A stretch of DNA of 12,991 nt from Actinomycetota bacterium. Lineage in GTDB: Bacteria; Actinomycetota; Acidimicrobiia; Acidimicrobiales; JAHWLA01. A program made the translations under genes and the position numbers. Positions 1 through 4,710 of the stretch are shown here, in pieces. The stretch lies in assembly GCA_019347595.1 (NCBI GenBank), contig JAHWLA010000051.1, positions 1 to 12,991 on the forward strand. The letters run 5' to 3'. The stretch's first letter is position 1. The number at the start of each line of letters is the position of its first letter. Below the pieces are notes generated by a model. The model had not been told where the DNA came from, did not search any database, and was given only the letters and a program-made list of their open reading frames with translations.

Positions 1-2
1 AC

Positions 3-54
3 CGTTCTGGTCCCCCGATCGCGCGCTATAGCGCGCGATCGGGGGACCAGAACG
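3..54. repeat. Perfect 52-bp palindrome (P1)
   Basis: Every base from 3 to 54 pairs with its partner (positions sum to 57): 26-bp arms, no spacer, centred on TATA. The arms begin CGTTCTGGTCCCCC and run into an alternating GCGCGC core. No T-tract follows on either side. It lies 27 bp before the first gene start. The upstream gene is outside the window, so whether this is a terminator, a protein-binding site or a repeat copy cannot be decided. The palindrome itself is certain; its role is not. Confidence 0.9.
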
Positions 55-81
55 AGGGCTGGTGGTGCGAGAATGCGGGCG

Positions 82-666
82 ATGCCAGTCAAGCTCGCAC
101 TCTCCGGTGACCCGGCCGCCGACAAGCTCCTGTCGAGGGACTCGCTCGCCCTCCTGATCGGCATGGTCCTCGACCAGCAGGTGCCGCTGGAGTGGGCGTT
201 CGCGGCGCCTCTGCGCCTCAAGGAGCGGCTGGGCGGGCGGCTCGACGCCGCCGAGATCGCCGCCATGGACCCCGACGCGCTGGTGAAGGTGTTCTCGCAG
301 ACACCGGCGCTGCACCGCTTCCCGGGGGCCAACGCCAAGCGGGTGCAGGAGCTGTGCCGGATCGTCGTCGACCAGTACAAGGGCAAGGCCGACCGGGTGT
401 GGAAGTCGGCCAAGACGGGCGACGAGCTGCTCGCCAACGTCAAGGCGCTGCCCGGGTTCGGCGAGCAGAAGGCCCGCATCTTCGTGGGCCTGCTCGGCAA
501 GCAGCTCGGCGTGCAGCCGCGCGGCTGGGAGAAGGCGGCAGGCGACTTCGGCAAGCCCGGCACGTTCGTGTCCGTGGCCGACATCACCGGCCCAGAGGCG
601 CTGGCCAAGGTGCGGGAGCACAAGCAGGCCATGAAGGCCAAGGCGAAGGCAGACGCAGGCCGGTGA
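82..666 (+). CDS. HhH-GPD-type base excision repair protein
   Basis: A 194-aa protein resembling the short actinobacterial HhH-GPD family, related to DNA glycosylases of the endonuclease III/AlkA superfamily. The N-terminal part (residues 1-50) reads as the conserved stretch ending DQQVPLEWAF. A helix-hairpin-helix is visible at about 119-135 as LPGFGEQKA, with a lysine at 130, and a possible catalytic-type aspartate sits near 155 (AAGDFG). The C-terminus is Lys/Ala-rich (KAKAKA). I see no Cys4 Fe-S loop of the endonuclease III type. ATG at 82 is chosen because GAGAAT (69-74), a weak -10-like element, lies 7 nt upstream; an in-frame ATG at 73 would add three residues. The substrate lesion cannot be told from sequence. 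It probably forms its own transcription unit, since a hairpin follows the stop. Confidence 0.85.
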   Translation: MPVKLALSGDPAADKLLSRDSLALLIGMVLDQQVPLEWAFAAPLRLKERLGGRLDAAEIAAMDPDALVKVFSQTPALHRFPGANAKRVQELCRIVVDQYKGKADRVWKSAKTGDELLANVKALPGFGEQKARIFVGLLGKQLGVQPRGWEKAAGDFGKPGTFVSVADITGPEALAKVREHKQAMKAKAKADAGR

Positions 667-679
667 GCCGACGGTGGCC

Positions 680-703
680 GAGGTGGGCGCTGCCGCCCAC
701 CTC
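680..703 (+). terminator. Hairpin between repair gene and thiS
   Basis: Ten-bp perfect stem (680-689 with 694-703, GAGGTGGGCG and its complement) around a 4-nt loop CTGC, starting 13 bp after the stop of the repair gene. It has no T-tract, so termination is inferred from position only. The thiS -10-like hexamer (705-710) starts just after the stem, so the hairpin separates two transcription units. Confidence 0.45.
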
Positions 704-704
704 G

Positions 705-710
705 TAGCAT
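705..710 (+). promoter_or_regulatory. -10-like element of thiS (leaderless start)
   Basis: TAGCAT fits TANNNT and ends 7 nt before the GTG start of thiS, which puts the expected transcription start at or next to the start codon. No Shine-Dalgarno sequence is visible in front of thiS. No convincing -35 was identified. Confidence 0.4.
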
Positions 711-717
711 CGGCGTC

Positions 718-918
718 GTGCAGGTGATCGCCAACGGCGCGGCCGTTCTCCTTCCCGACGGGTCGACGGTGGCCGACCTCCTCGCCTCCATGGGGCTGGG
801 CGGCAAGTGGGTGCTGGTCGAGCGCAACGGTGAGCCGGTCCACCGTGCCGACCTGGCGACGACCGTCCTGGCCGAGGGCGACCGCCTGGAGCTGGTGCGG
901 GCGGTCGCCGGTGGCTGA
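718..918 (+). CDS. thiS: Sulfur carrier protein ThiS
   Basis: A 66-aa ubiquitin-like sulfur carrier for thiazole synthesis. The C-terminus becomes a thiocarboxylate that donates sulfur to the thiazole formed by ThiG. The protein starts MQVIANGAAVLL, has a typical beta-grasp pattern with DGSTVADLLASMGL, and ends in the diagnostic Gly-Gly (VRAVAGG). Length is normal for ThiS. The start is GTG with a -10-like hexamer 7 nt upstream. The stop overlaps the thiE start by 8 bp, so the two are translationally coupled. Partner genes thiG, thiF and thiO are not in the window. No TPP riboswitch signature is seen upstream. Small MoaD-like carriers look alike, but the neighbour thiE makes ThiS the clear choice. 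Confidence 0.92.
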   Translation: MQVIANGAAVLLPDGSTVADLLASMGLGGKWVLVERNGEPVHRADLATTVLAEGDRLELVRAVAGG

Positions 919-1564
919 CGCCCGCTCGCCCGGCCGGTTCGACCTGGCGCAGCGCCGTCTCTACCTCTGCACCGCCGACCGGCCCGACCTGGCGTCGTTC
1001 GTGGCTGCCTGCATCCGGGGCGGAGTCGACCTGGTGCAGCTCCGCGACAAGGAGCTCGACGCCCGCCCGCTGCTGGCGCGTGCCCGCGTCGTGGGCGACG
1101 TGTGCCGCGACTTCGGCGTGCCCTTCGTCCTCAACGACCGCCCCGACCTGGCGCTCGAAGCAGAGGCCGACGGCGTGCACGTGGGCCAGGACGACGCCCC
1201 GCCCGCGCTGGCCCGGCGCATCCTCGGCCCCGATGCGATCGTCGGCCTGTCGACCCACGCGCCCGCCGAGCTCGACGCCGCCGCCGACGAGCCCGTCGAC
1301 TACATCTCGGCCGGCCCCGTGTCCCCCACGCCCACCAAGCCGGGCCGGGCAGGGACGGGGCTCGACTACGTCGCCTACGCCGCGGCGCGCGCCATCCGGC
1401 CGTTCTACGTGACCGGCGGCGTCACGCCGTCGACCGTCGGCGACGTGATCGCCGCAGGCGCCCGCCACGTCGTCGTGGTCCGCTGGCTGACGGAGTCGTC
1501 CGAACCCGAAGTCGCCGCCCGCGCCCTCCGCACCGCCCTCGACACCGCGCTTTCGAGTACATAG
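911..1564 (+). CDS. thiE: Thiamine-phosphate synthase ThiE
   Basis: Cytosolic TIM-barrel enzyme joining HMP pyrophosphate to thiazole phosphate to give thiamine phosphate. It has 217 aa, the usual length. Recognisable motifs in order: LVQLRDKELD (41-50), LNDRPDLALEAEADGVHVGQDD (74-95), GLSTH (112-116), SAGPVSPTPTKPG (133-145, the phosphate-binding loop) and VTGGVTPS (167-174). GTG at 911 is preferred over the in-frame ATG at 830: it overlaps thiS by 8 bp and gives the family's normal N-terminus (RLYLCT near residue 16). The last residues (part of Ser, Ser, Thr) and the TAG stop lie inside palindromic repeat P3, so that element sets the C-terminus. It is co-transcribed with thiS. Confidence 0.93.
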   Translation: MADARSPGRFDLAQRRLYLCTADRPDLASFVAACIRGGVDLVQLRDKELDARPLLARARVVGDVCRDFGVPFVLNDRPDLALEAEADGVHVGQDDAPPALARRILGPDAIVGLSTHAPAELDAAADEPVDYISAGPVSPTPTKPGRAGTGLDYVAYAAARAIRPFYVTGGVTPSTVGDVIAAGARHVVVVRWLTESSEPEVAARALRTALDTALSST

Positions 1565-1592
1565 CGTGCGGAATCCGCACGCTATGTACTCG
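1554..1592. repeat. Dispersed palindromic element, copy 1 (P3)
   Basis: A 39-bp perfect palindrome with a single central base (A1573) and 19-bp arms. Each arm starts CGAGTACATAGCGTGCGGA. It sits between convergent thiE and the alpha/beta hydrolase gene, overlapping the end of thiE and ending 4 bp before the hydrolase stop. A second copy lies at 4660-4702 in reverse orientation. Location between convergent genes suits a bidirectional terminator, but there is no T-tract on either side. Confidence 0.9.
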
Positions 1593-1595
1593 GGA

Positions 1596-2357
1596 CTAGA
1601 GGTGTTGGCGGTCGAGCCAGCCCAGCAGGACGGCGACGGCGCGAGGGTCGTGGCGCAGGCGGTGGCCCGCCCCCGTCACCACCCGTAGCTCGACCTCGCC
1701 GTCGGCCGCGTCGGCCAGCGCTCGGGCGTCCATCAGGGGCACCACCTCGTCGTCGCTGCCGTGGACCAGCAGCACCGGCCGGGGTGGGATCTTGCCGATG
1801 AGGCTGAGCGGGCGGATCTCCCGCAGCTCGCGACCCCAAGCGTCGACGTCCTCGGGGAACGGCCGGTTGCGCACGACCCCGATCTCCCGCGCGTGCTCCA
1901 AGAAGCGCTTGGGGTCGGCGGCCCAGTCGTCGAAGTCGGCCGAGGCGGCGAACGCCGCCACCCCGCGCACCCGCTCGTCCTCGCCCGCCGCGCACAGCGC
2001 CAGCGACCCGCCCGTGCTGAAGCCGGCCAGCCACACGCCGTCGATCTTGGCCACGGTGGGGAGGAAGTCGATGGCCGCCCGCACGTCCTCCAGCCAGCCG
2101 CCCAACGAGAAGTTGCCGGGCGACTCGCCCGCGCCTCGGAAGTTGAACGTGAGCACCGCCCACCCGGCATCGGCGGCCAGCCGGTCGGCAAGCTGCGGGT
2201 ACGTCAGGCCCGCCTTGGCCGCCGTCCTGGCGCCGGGCGGGAAGCCGTGGCACACGATGAGGCCGTGGCGCACGATGCCCGGGCCCCCCGACGTCGGCGG
2301 CGGGAGGGCCAGGTGCGCCCGAAGCGCCACGCCCCCTGAGTCGATGGTGACATCCAC
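1596..2357 (-). CDS. Alpha/beta hydrolase (serine hydrolase)
   Basis: A 253-aa alpha/beta-hydrolase fold enzyme, possibly an esterase or acyl-peptidase-like hydrolase of unknown substrate. An oxyanion-side motif CHGFPPG is near residues 36-42. Catalytic triad candidates are Ser114 in GFSTGG, Asp203 in HGSDDEVVP and His232 in GAGHRLRHDP. No signal peptide is present, so it is cytosolic. GTG at 2357 is chosen because GGTAGGGAGG lies just upstream and it leaves a 19-bp gap after the amidohydrolase stop. An in-frame ATG at 2402 would overlap that gene by 26 bp. It is the last gene of the minus-strand operon ending at palindrome P3. The pairing with an amidohydrolase suggests successive steps on one substrate, which is inference. 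Confidence 0.85.
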   Translation of the reverse strand: MDVTIDSGGVALRAHLALPPPTSGGPGIVRHGLIVCHGFPPGARTAAKAGLTYPQLADRLAADAGWAVLTFNFRGAGESPGNFSLGGWLEDVRAAIDFLPTVAKIDGVWLAGFSTGGSLALCAAGEDERVRGVAAFAASADFDDWAADPKRFLEHAREIGVVRNRPFPEDVDAWGRELREIRPLSLIGKIPPRPVLLVHGSDDEVVPLMDARALADAADGEVELRVVTGAGHRLRHDPRAVAVLLGWLDRQHL

Positions 2358-2376
2358 AGCCTCCCTACCGTACCGG

Positions 2377-3219
2377 TCAGAGACCGAGAAGCCGCCGCGC
2401 ATTCCCCAGAAGGATCTTCTCCTGCACTTCGGGCGACGGGTCGTATGTGGCGAAAGCGTCCAGCCACTTGCCGAAGGAGATGAACGGGTAGTCGCTGCCG
2501 TACAGCGCCCGGTCCTGCATGGGGCCGAGCACCGCCTTGGCCAGCTCGGGCGACCACTTCCTCGGCGACCAGCCCGACAGCTCCAGCCACACGTTCGTCT
2601 TGTGTTGGGCCACGGCGAGCATCTCGTCCTGCCACGGCCACGACGGGTGGGCGGCGATGATCTGGAGGTCGGGGAAGTCGGCCGCCACGTCGTCGAGCAG
2701 GATCGGTCGGCAGTAGCCGAGCTTGATGCCGCCCCCGCCGGGCATGCCGGCGCCCAAGCCGGTCGTCCCCGTGTGGAACAGGGCGGGGATGCCGAGGGCG
2801 ACGGCCGCCTCGTAGAGCGGGTAGTAGCGCTTGTCGTTGGGGGCGAACCGCTGGCAGCCGGGGTGCAGCTTGAGGCCGCGCAGTCCCAGGTCCTCCACCG
2901 CCCGCCGCAGCTCGTCGACGACGGCCGGCCCCTTGAGCGGGTCGACCGAGGCGAAGCCGACGAACGTGTCGGGGTGGCGGCGCACGCAGTCGGCCACGTA
3001 GTCGTTGGTCACGGGGGGCAGGCCGGTCGCCGTCTCGGCGTCCCACGCCAACAGCACCGCCATGACGTCGTCGGCCCGGAACTCGTCGGCCATCTCGTCG
3101 ATCGTCCGCTCCGGGATCTGCACCCGGAAGTGGCGTTCGGTCGCCTCCCGCATGGAACCGAGCGACCCGCCCAGCCACTCGTGGGTAGCCAGGTGGACGT
3201 GCAGGTCGATCGCCTTCAC
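2377..3219 (-). CDS. Amidohydrolase-2 family metal-dependent hydrolase
   Basis: A 280-aa TIM-barrel metal-dependent enzyme of the amidohydrolase-2 (COG2159, ACMSD-like) family, which contains decarboxylases and hydrolases of carboxylated or aromatic substrates. Visible metal ligands follow the family pattern: DLHVH at 5-9 (His7, His9), FHTG at 148-151 (His149), AAHPSW at 189-194 (His191) and YGSDYP at 240-245 (Asp243, general acid/base type). RGLKLHPG at 114-121 is also typical. The GTG start at 3219 lies 16 bp after the stop of the 67-aa gene, with GAGAAG upstream as a weak ribosome-binding site. It is the middle gene of a three-gene minus-strand operon. The substrate is unknown; decarboxylase and hydrolase activities cannot be separated from sequence alone. 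Confidence 0.88.
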   Translation of the reverse strand: MKAIDLHVHLATHEWLGGSLGSMREATERHFRVQIPERTIDEMADEFRADDVMAVLLAWDAETATGLPPVTNDYVADCVRRHPDTFVGFASVDPLKGPAVVDELRRAVEDLGLRGLKLHPGCQRFAPNDKRYYPLYEAAVALGIPALFHTGTTGLGAGMPGGGGIKLGYCRPILLDDVAADFPDLQIIAAHPSWPWQDEMLAVAQHKTNVWLELSGWSPRKWSPELAKAVLGPMQDRALYGSDYPFISFGKWLDAFATYDPSPEVQEKILLGNARRLLGL

Positions 3220-3235
3220 CCGCTTCTCACGACCT

Positions 3236-3439
3236 TCAGGCGGCCACGCAGTGGCGGCAGGGGTTGTAACAGCGGTTCTTGGCCTCGATCAGCTCGTCGG
3301 GCCCGAAGCTGGCGAACTGCTCGGACGCCATGAGCTCGTCGATGGCGCAGGCGTCGCTGGTGTTGTCGAGGTCGTGCACGACCAGGCTGCGCTTGTCGCC
3401 CAGCCAGCGGTAGTGCTCGAAGCGAGTGGGTCGAGCCAT
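3236..3439 (-). CDS. 67-aa Cys-rich protein, putative zinc-binding
   Basis: Not recognised as a named family. The protein starts MARPTRFEHYRWLGDK and ends CYNPCRHCVAA. Four cysteines (31, 57, 61, 64) could bind one zinc. The spacing, with VVHDLDN before Cys31 and a closing xxxPCxxC, recalls the small Ada-type metal-binding module (H/D..C..., then GYRPCxxC); that is an inference from pattern only. No transmembrane segment. ATG at 3439 is chosen because TACAGT (3446-3451, minus strand) sits 6 nt upstream, ideal for a leaderless transcript. The frame is open upstream to 3649, but that extension would run through a strong hairpin and shows no family pattern I recognise. It is the first gene of the operon with the amidohydrolase and alpha/beta hydrolase. 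Confidence 0.65.
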   Translation of the reverse strand: MARPTRFEHYRWLGDKRSLVVHDLDNTSDACAIDELMASEQFASFGPDELIEAKNRCYNPCRHCVAA

Positions 3440-3445
3440 GGCGGC

Positions 3446-3451
3446 ACTGTA
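3446..3451 (-). promoter_or_regulatory. -10-like element of the 67-aa gene operon
   Basis: TACAGT on the minus strand, followed by 6 nt and the ATG at 3439. The spacing places the transcription start on the A of ATG, so a leaderless mRNA for the three-gene operon is likely. It lies downstream of the hairpin at 3472-3499, so the operon need not depend on transcripts coming from farther upstream. Confidence 0.45.
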
Positions 3452-3471
3452 CGCCGAGGCGGCCGGACGCG

Positions 3472-3499
3472 ACGAAGGGGCGCCGGAGCGCCCCTTCGT
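3472..3499. terminator. Strong hairpin, possible terminator of upstream minus-strand RNA
   Basis: Perfect 12-bp stem (3472-3483 with 3488-3499; ACGAAGGGGCGC) with loop CGGA. No T-tract on either strand. On the minus strand it closes the structured region 3500-3695 and precedes the promoter of the 67-aa gene, so it would fit as the 3' end of a separate short transcript. Confidence 0.5.
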
Positions 3500-3695
3500 G
3501 CATGAGATTGTGCTGTGAAAGGCCTCGTGCCGCCGGACTGCGTCGGATGGGACCGGTTTCCGACTGGGCGATTCGAGGGGTGCCTGGCTTGGACTCTCCA
3601 GGTGGTCCAGCAAGCCGCCTAGCGGCCAGCCACCTCCAGGGTCCCGCAACTATCACTACTCAGTTGGACCACCTCCTTTCTCTGGTGGCTCCATG
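3500..3695 (-). ncRNA. Candidate structured RNA or leader on the minus strand
   Basis: This stretch lies in the roughly 300-bp gap between the 145-aa gene and the 67-aa gene and has no convincing long coding frame. On the minus strand it contains AGAAAGGAGGTGGTCCA (3681-3665), complementary to the bacterial 16S rRNA 3' end at all but one of 17 positions, the exception being a possible wobble. AGGTGGTCCA (3674-3665) can pair perfectly with TGGACCACCT (3609-3600), hiding that site. An alternative 5-bp stem (3688-3684 with 3673-3669) competes with it. Other stems are 3614-3618/3622-3626, 3542-3547/3559-3564 and 3583-3587/3598-3602. GGAGGTGG occurs twice (3676-3669 and 3637-3630). The region ends at hairpin 3472-3499. 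No Rfam family was recognised and no clear promoter was found, so strand and boundaries are inference. Confidence 0.35.
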
Positions 3696-3736
3696 AAAGC
3701 ACAGCAGCCGGGGCAATCGCGCGCATTTCCGCGCCG

Positions 3737-4174
3737 CTACAAGGCGTCGGGCGGCGCTTCGGGGCCGATGGCGCCGATGGCTTCGAGGTACGTCATCTGG
3801 GCGTCGAGCACGGCGTGGACCTGGGGGGCGGTGTACGTCTCGCCCAGGGCGGCCGCCCGCCGCAGCACGTACTCGACCGTCTCCGCCCCGCCGACCACGA
3901 CGGGGCCCTCGCTGGCGGGGGCGTGGCCGTTGCCGGAGGTGGCCTTCATCCGGAAGAACTCGAGGTTGAGGTCGATGATGCGGCGCACGTCGTCGTGGCT
4001 GAGGACGGCGCTGACCTCGAAGGGCAGGTGCTCGGCCACCCAGTCGACCGCCTCGTCGAGGTCGAAGACGGGGCGCGGGGGGACGGCGTCGAGGCGGCGG
4101 GCTTCTCGTCCGATGACGACGGCGGCGATGGCGAAGACGAGGCCCACGGCGACGGCGATGTAGACGGCGGCCAT
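3737..4174 (-). CDS. Membrane-anchored protein of unknown function (145 aa)
   Basis: Not recognised. Residues 3-22 (AVYIAVAVGLVFAIAAVV) form one transmembrane segment, followed by a basic stretch (REARR), so the remaining roughly 120 residues probably face the cytoplasm. Within them are an acidic helical part (DLDEAVDWVAEHLPFE, 38-53; LSHDDVRRIIDLNLEFFR, 58-75), a Gly/Pro-rich linker (80-96) and a helical tail (AETVEYVLRRAAALGETYTAPQVHAVL). The in-frame ORF opens at 4243, but ATG at 4174 begins right at the hydrophobic segment. On the minus strand TAGCCT (4190-4185) lies 10 nt before it. It is divergent from rpiB with a 28-bp spacer, so the two probably share a promoter region. A role cannot be assigned. 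Confidence 0.7.
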   Translation of the reverse strand: MAAVYIAVAVGLVFAIAAVVIGREARRLDAVPPRPVFDLDEAVDWVAEHLPFEVSAVLSHDDVRRIIDLNLEFFRMKATSGNGHAPASEGPVVVGGAETVEYVLRRAAALGETYTAPQVHAVLDAQMTYLEAIGAIGPEAPPDAL

Positions 4175-4184
4175 GGCAGGCCCG

Positions 4185-4194
4185 AGGCTACCCT
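4185..4194. promoter_or_regulatory. Overlapping divergent -10-like elements (rpiB / 145-aa gene)
   Basis: TACCCT on the plus strand (4189-4194) lies 8 nt before the rpiB ATG. TAGCCT on the minus strand (4190-4185) lies 10 nt before the ATG of the 145-aa gene. Both use the same TA step at 4189-4190, so the two promoters would exclude each other. Inferred from spacing only. Confidence 0.35.
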
Positions 4195-4202
4195 CGCCGC
4201 CC

Positions 4203-4655
4203 ATGCGGATCGCCATTGCCTCCGACCACGCCGGATTCCGCATGAAGACGGCGGTGGCTGCCCACCTGCGGGAGGGCGGCCACGACGTCGTCGACTTCGG
4301 GACCGACAGCGAGTCGCCCGTCGACTACCCGGCGTTCTGTGCGGCGGCGGCCCGGGCGGTGGTGCGGCGCGAGGCCGACTTCGGGATCGTGCTGGGGGGC
4401 AGCGGCCAAGGCGAGCAGATTGCGGCCAACAAGGTGCACGGGGCGCGGGCGGCGCTGTGCCAGGACGAGCTCATGGCGCGGCTGGCCCGGCAGCACAACG
4501 ACGCCAACGTGCTGTCGTTGGGCGGGCGCGTGCTGGGCGAGACGGTGGCGCTGGCGGTCGTCGACGCCTTCCTGTCGACGCCGTTCGACGGCGGCCGCCA
4601 CGTCCCGAGAGTGGAACAACTGGCGGCCATCGAGCGCGAGGAGTGCGGCCACTGA
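4203..4655 (+). CDS. rpiB: Ribose-5-phosphate isomerase B
   Basis: A 150-aa cytosolic isomerase of ribose 5-phosphate and ribulose 5-phosphate (pentose phosphate pathway), RpiB/LacAB family. Motifs are SDHAGF at 7-12, DYP at 41-43, GGSGQGEQIAANK at 65-77 and RQHNDANVLSLGGR at 96-109. The GGSGxGEQ form with Glu71, instead of the catalytic Cys of E. coli RpiB, matches the mycobacterial subtype, in which a Glu acts as the base. Arg132 and Arg136 fit the phosphate-binding arginines. The start is ATG at 4203, which gives the family's usual MRIAIASDHAG; an in-frame ATG at 4173 adds ten residues with no family match. TACCCT lies 8 nt upstream. It converges on the acyl-CoA dehydrogenase across palindrome P5. 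Confidence 0.93.
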   Translation: MRIAIASDHAGFRMKTAVAAHLREGGHDVVDFGTDSESPVDYPAFCAAAARAVVRREADFGIVLGGSGQGEQIAANKVHGARAALCQDELMARLARQHNDANVLSLGGRVLGETVALAVVDAFLSTPFDGGRHVPRVEQLAAIEREECGH

Positions 4656-4659
4656 TCGT

Positions 4660-4702
4660 CCCGAGTACATAGCGTACGGATTCCGCACGCTATGTACTCG
4701 GG
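4660..4702. repeat. Dispersed palindromic element, copy 2 (P5)
   Basis: A 43-bp inverted repeat centred on T4681 with 21-bp arms and one mismatch (A4676/C4686). Read on the minus strand, the core 4662-4700 differs from copy 1 (1554-1592) at one of 39 positions. It lies between convergent rpiB (stop at 4655) and the acyl-CoA dehydrogenase (stop at 4711). The setting suits a bidirectional terminator; no T-tract is present. Confidence 0.9.
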
Positions 4703-4710
4703 GACGCGAG

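Noticed and set aside
660..720. TPP riboswitch before thiS
   Set aside because: The 51-bp gap holds only a 10-bp hairpin and a -10-like hexamer; no CTGAGA-type core is present and the space is too small.
584..1468. Long minus-strand ORF opposite the repair gene, thiS and thiE
   Set aside because: It is an antisense shadow of well-supported thiS and thiE, Arg/Gly/Pro-rich with no motifs.
1550..1600. Palindrome P3 as a terminal repeat of an insertion sequence
   Set aside because: No transposase or flanking target duplication between the two copies; the intervening genes are ordinary metabolic genes on both strands.
1792..3333. 513-residue plus-strand ORF across the hydrolase operon
   Set aside because: Antisense to three supported genes; no recognisable domain and no start signal.
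3440..3649. Upstream extension of the 67-aa frame to a 137-aa protein
   Set aside because: The added 70 residues run through the 12-bp hairpin and the structured region and resemble no protein family I know. The leaderless-type promoter directly before ATG 3439 supports the short form.
3661..3681. Match to the end of 16S rRNA on the plus strand, suggesting an rRNA gene fragment
   Set aside because: Only about 20 nt match; the bases upstream do not continue into 16S helix 45 or earlier rRNA sequence. It is treated as a complement-bearing site, not as an rRNA gene or relic.
4173..4202. rpiB start at the upstream ATG 4173
   Set aside because: The ten extra residues do not match RpiB proteins, which begin at MRIAIASDHAG, and this start would overlap the divergent gene's start.
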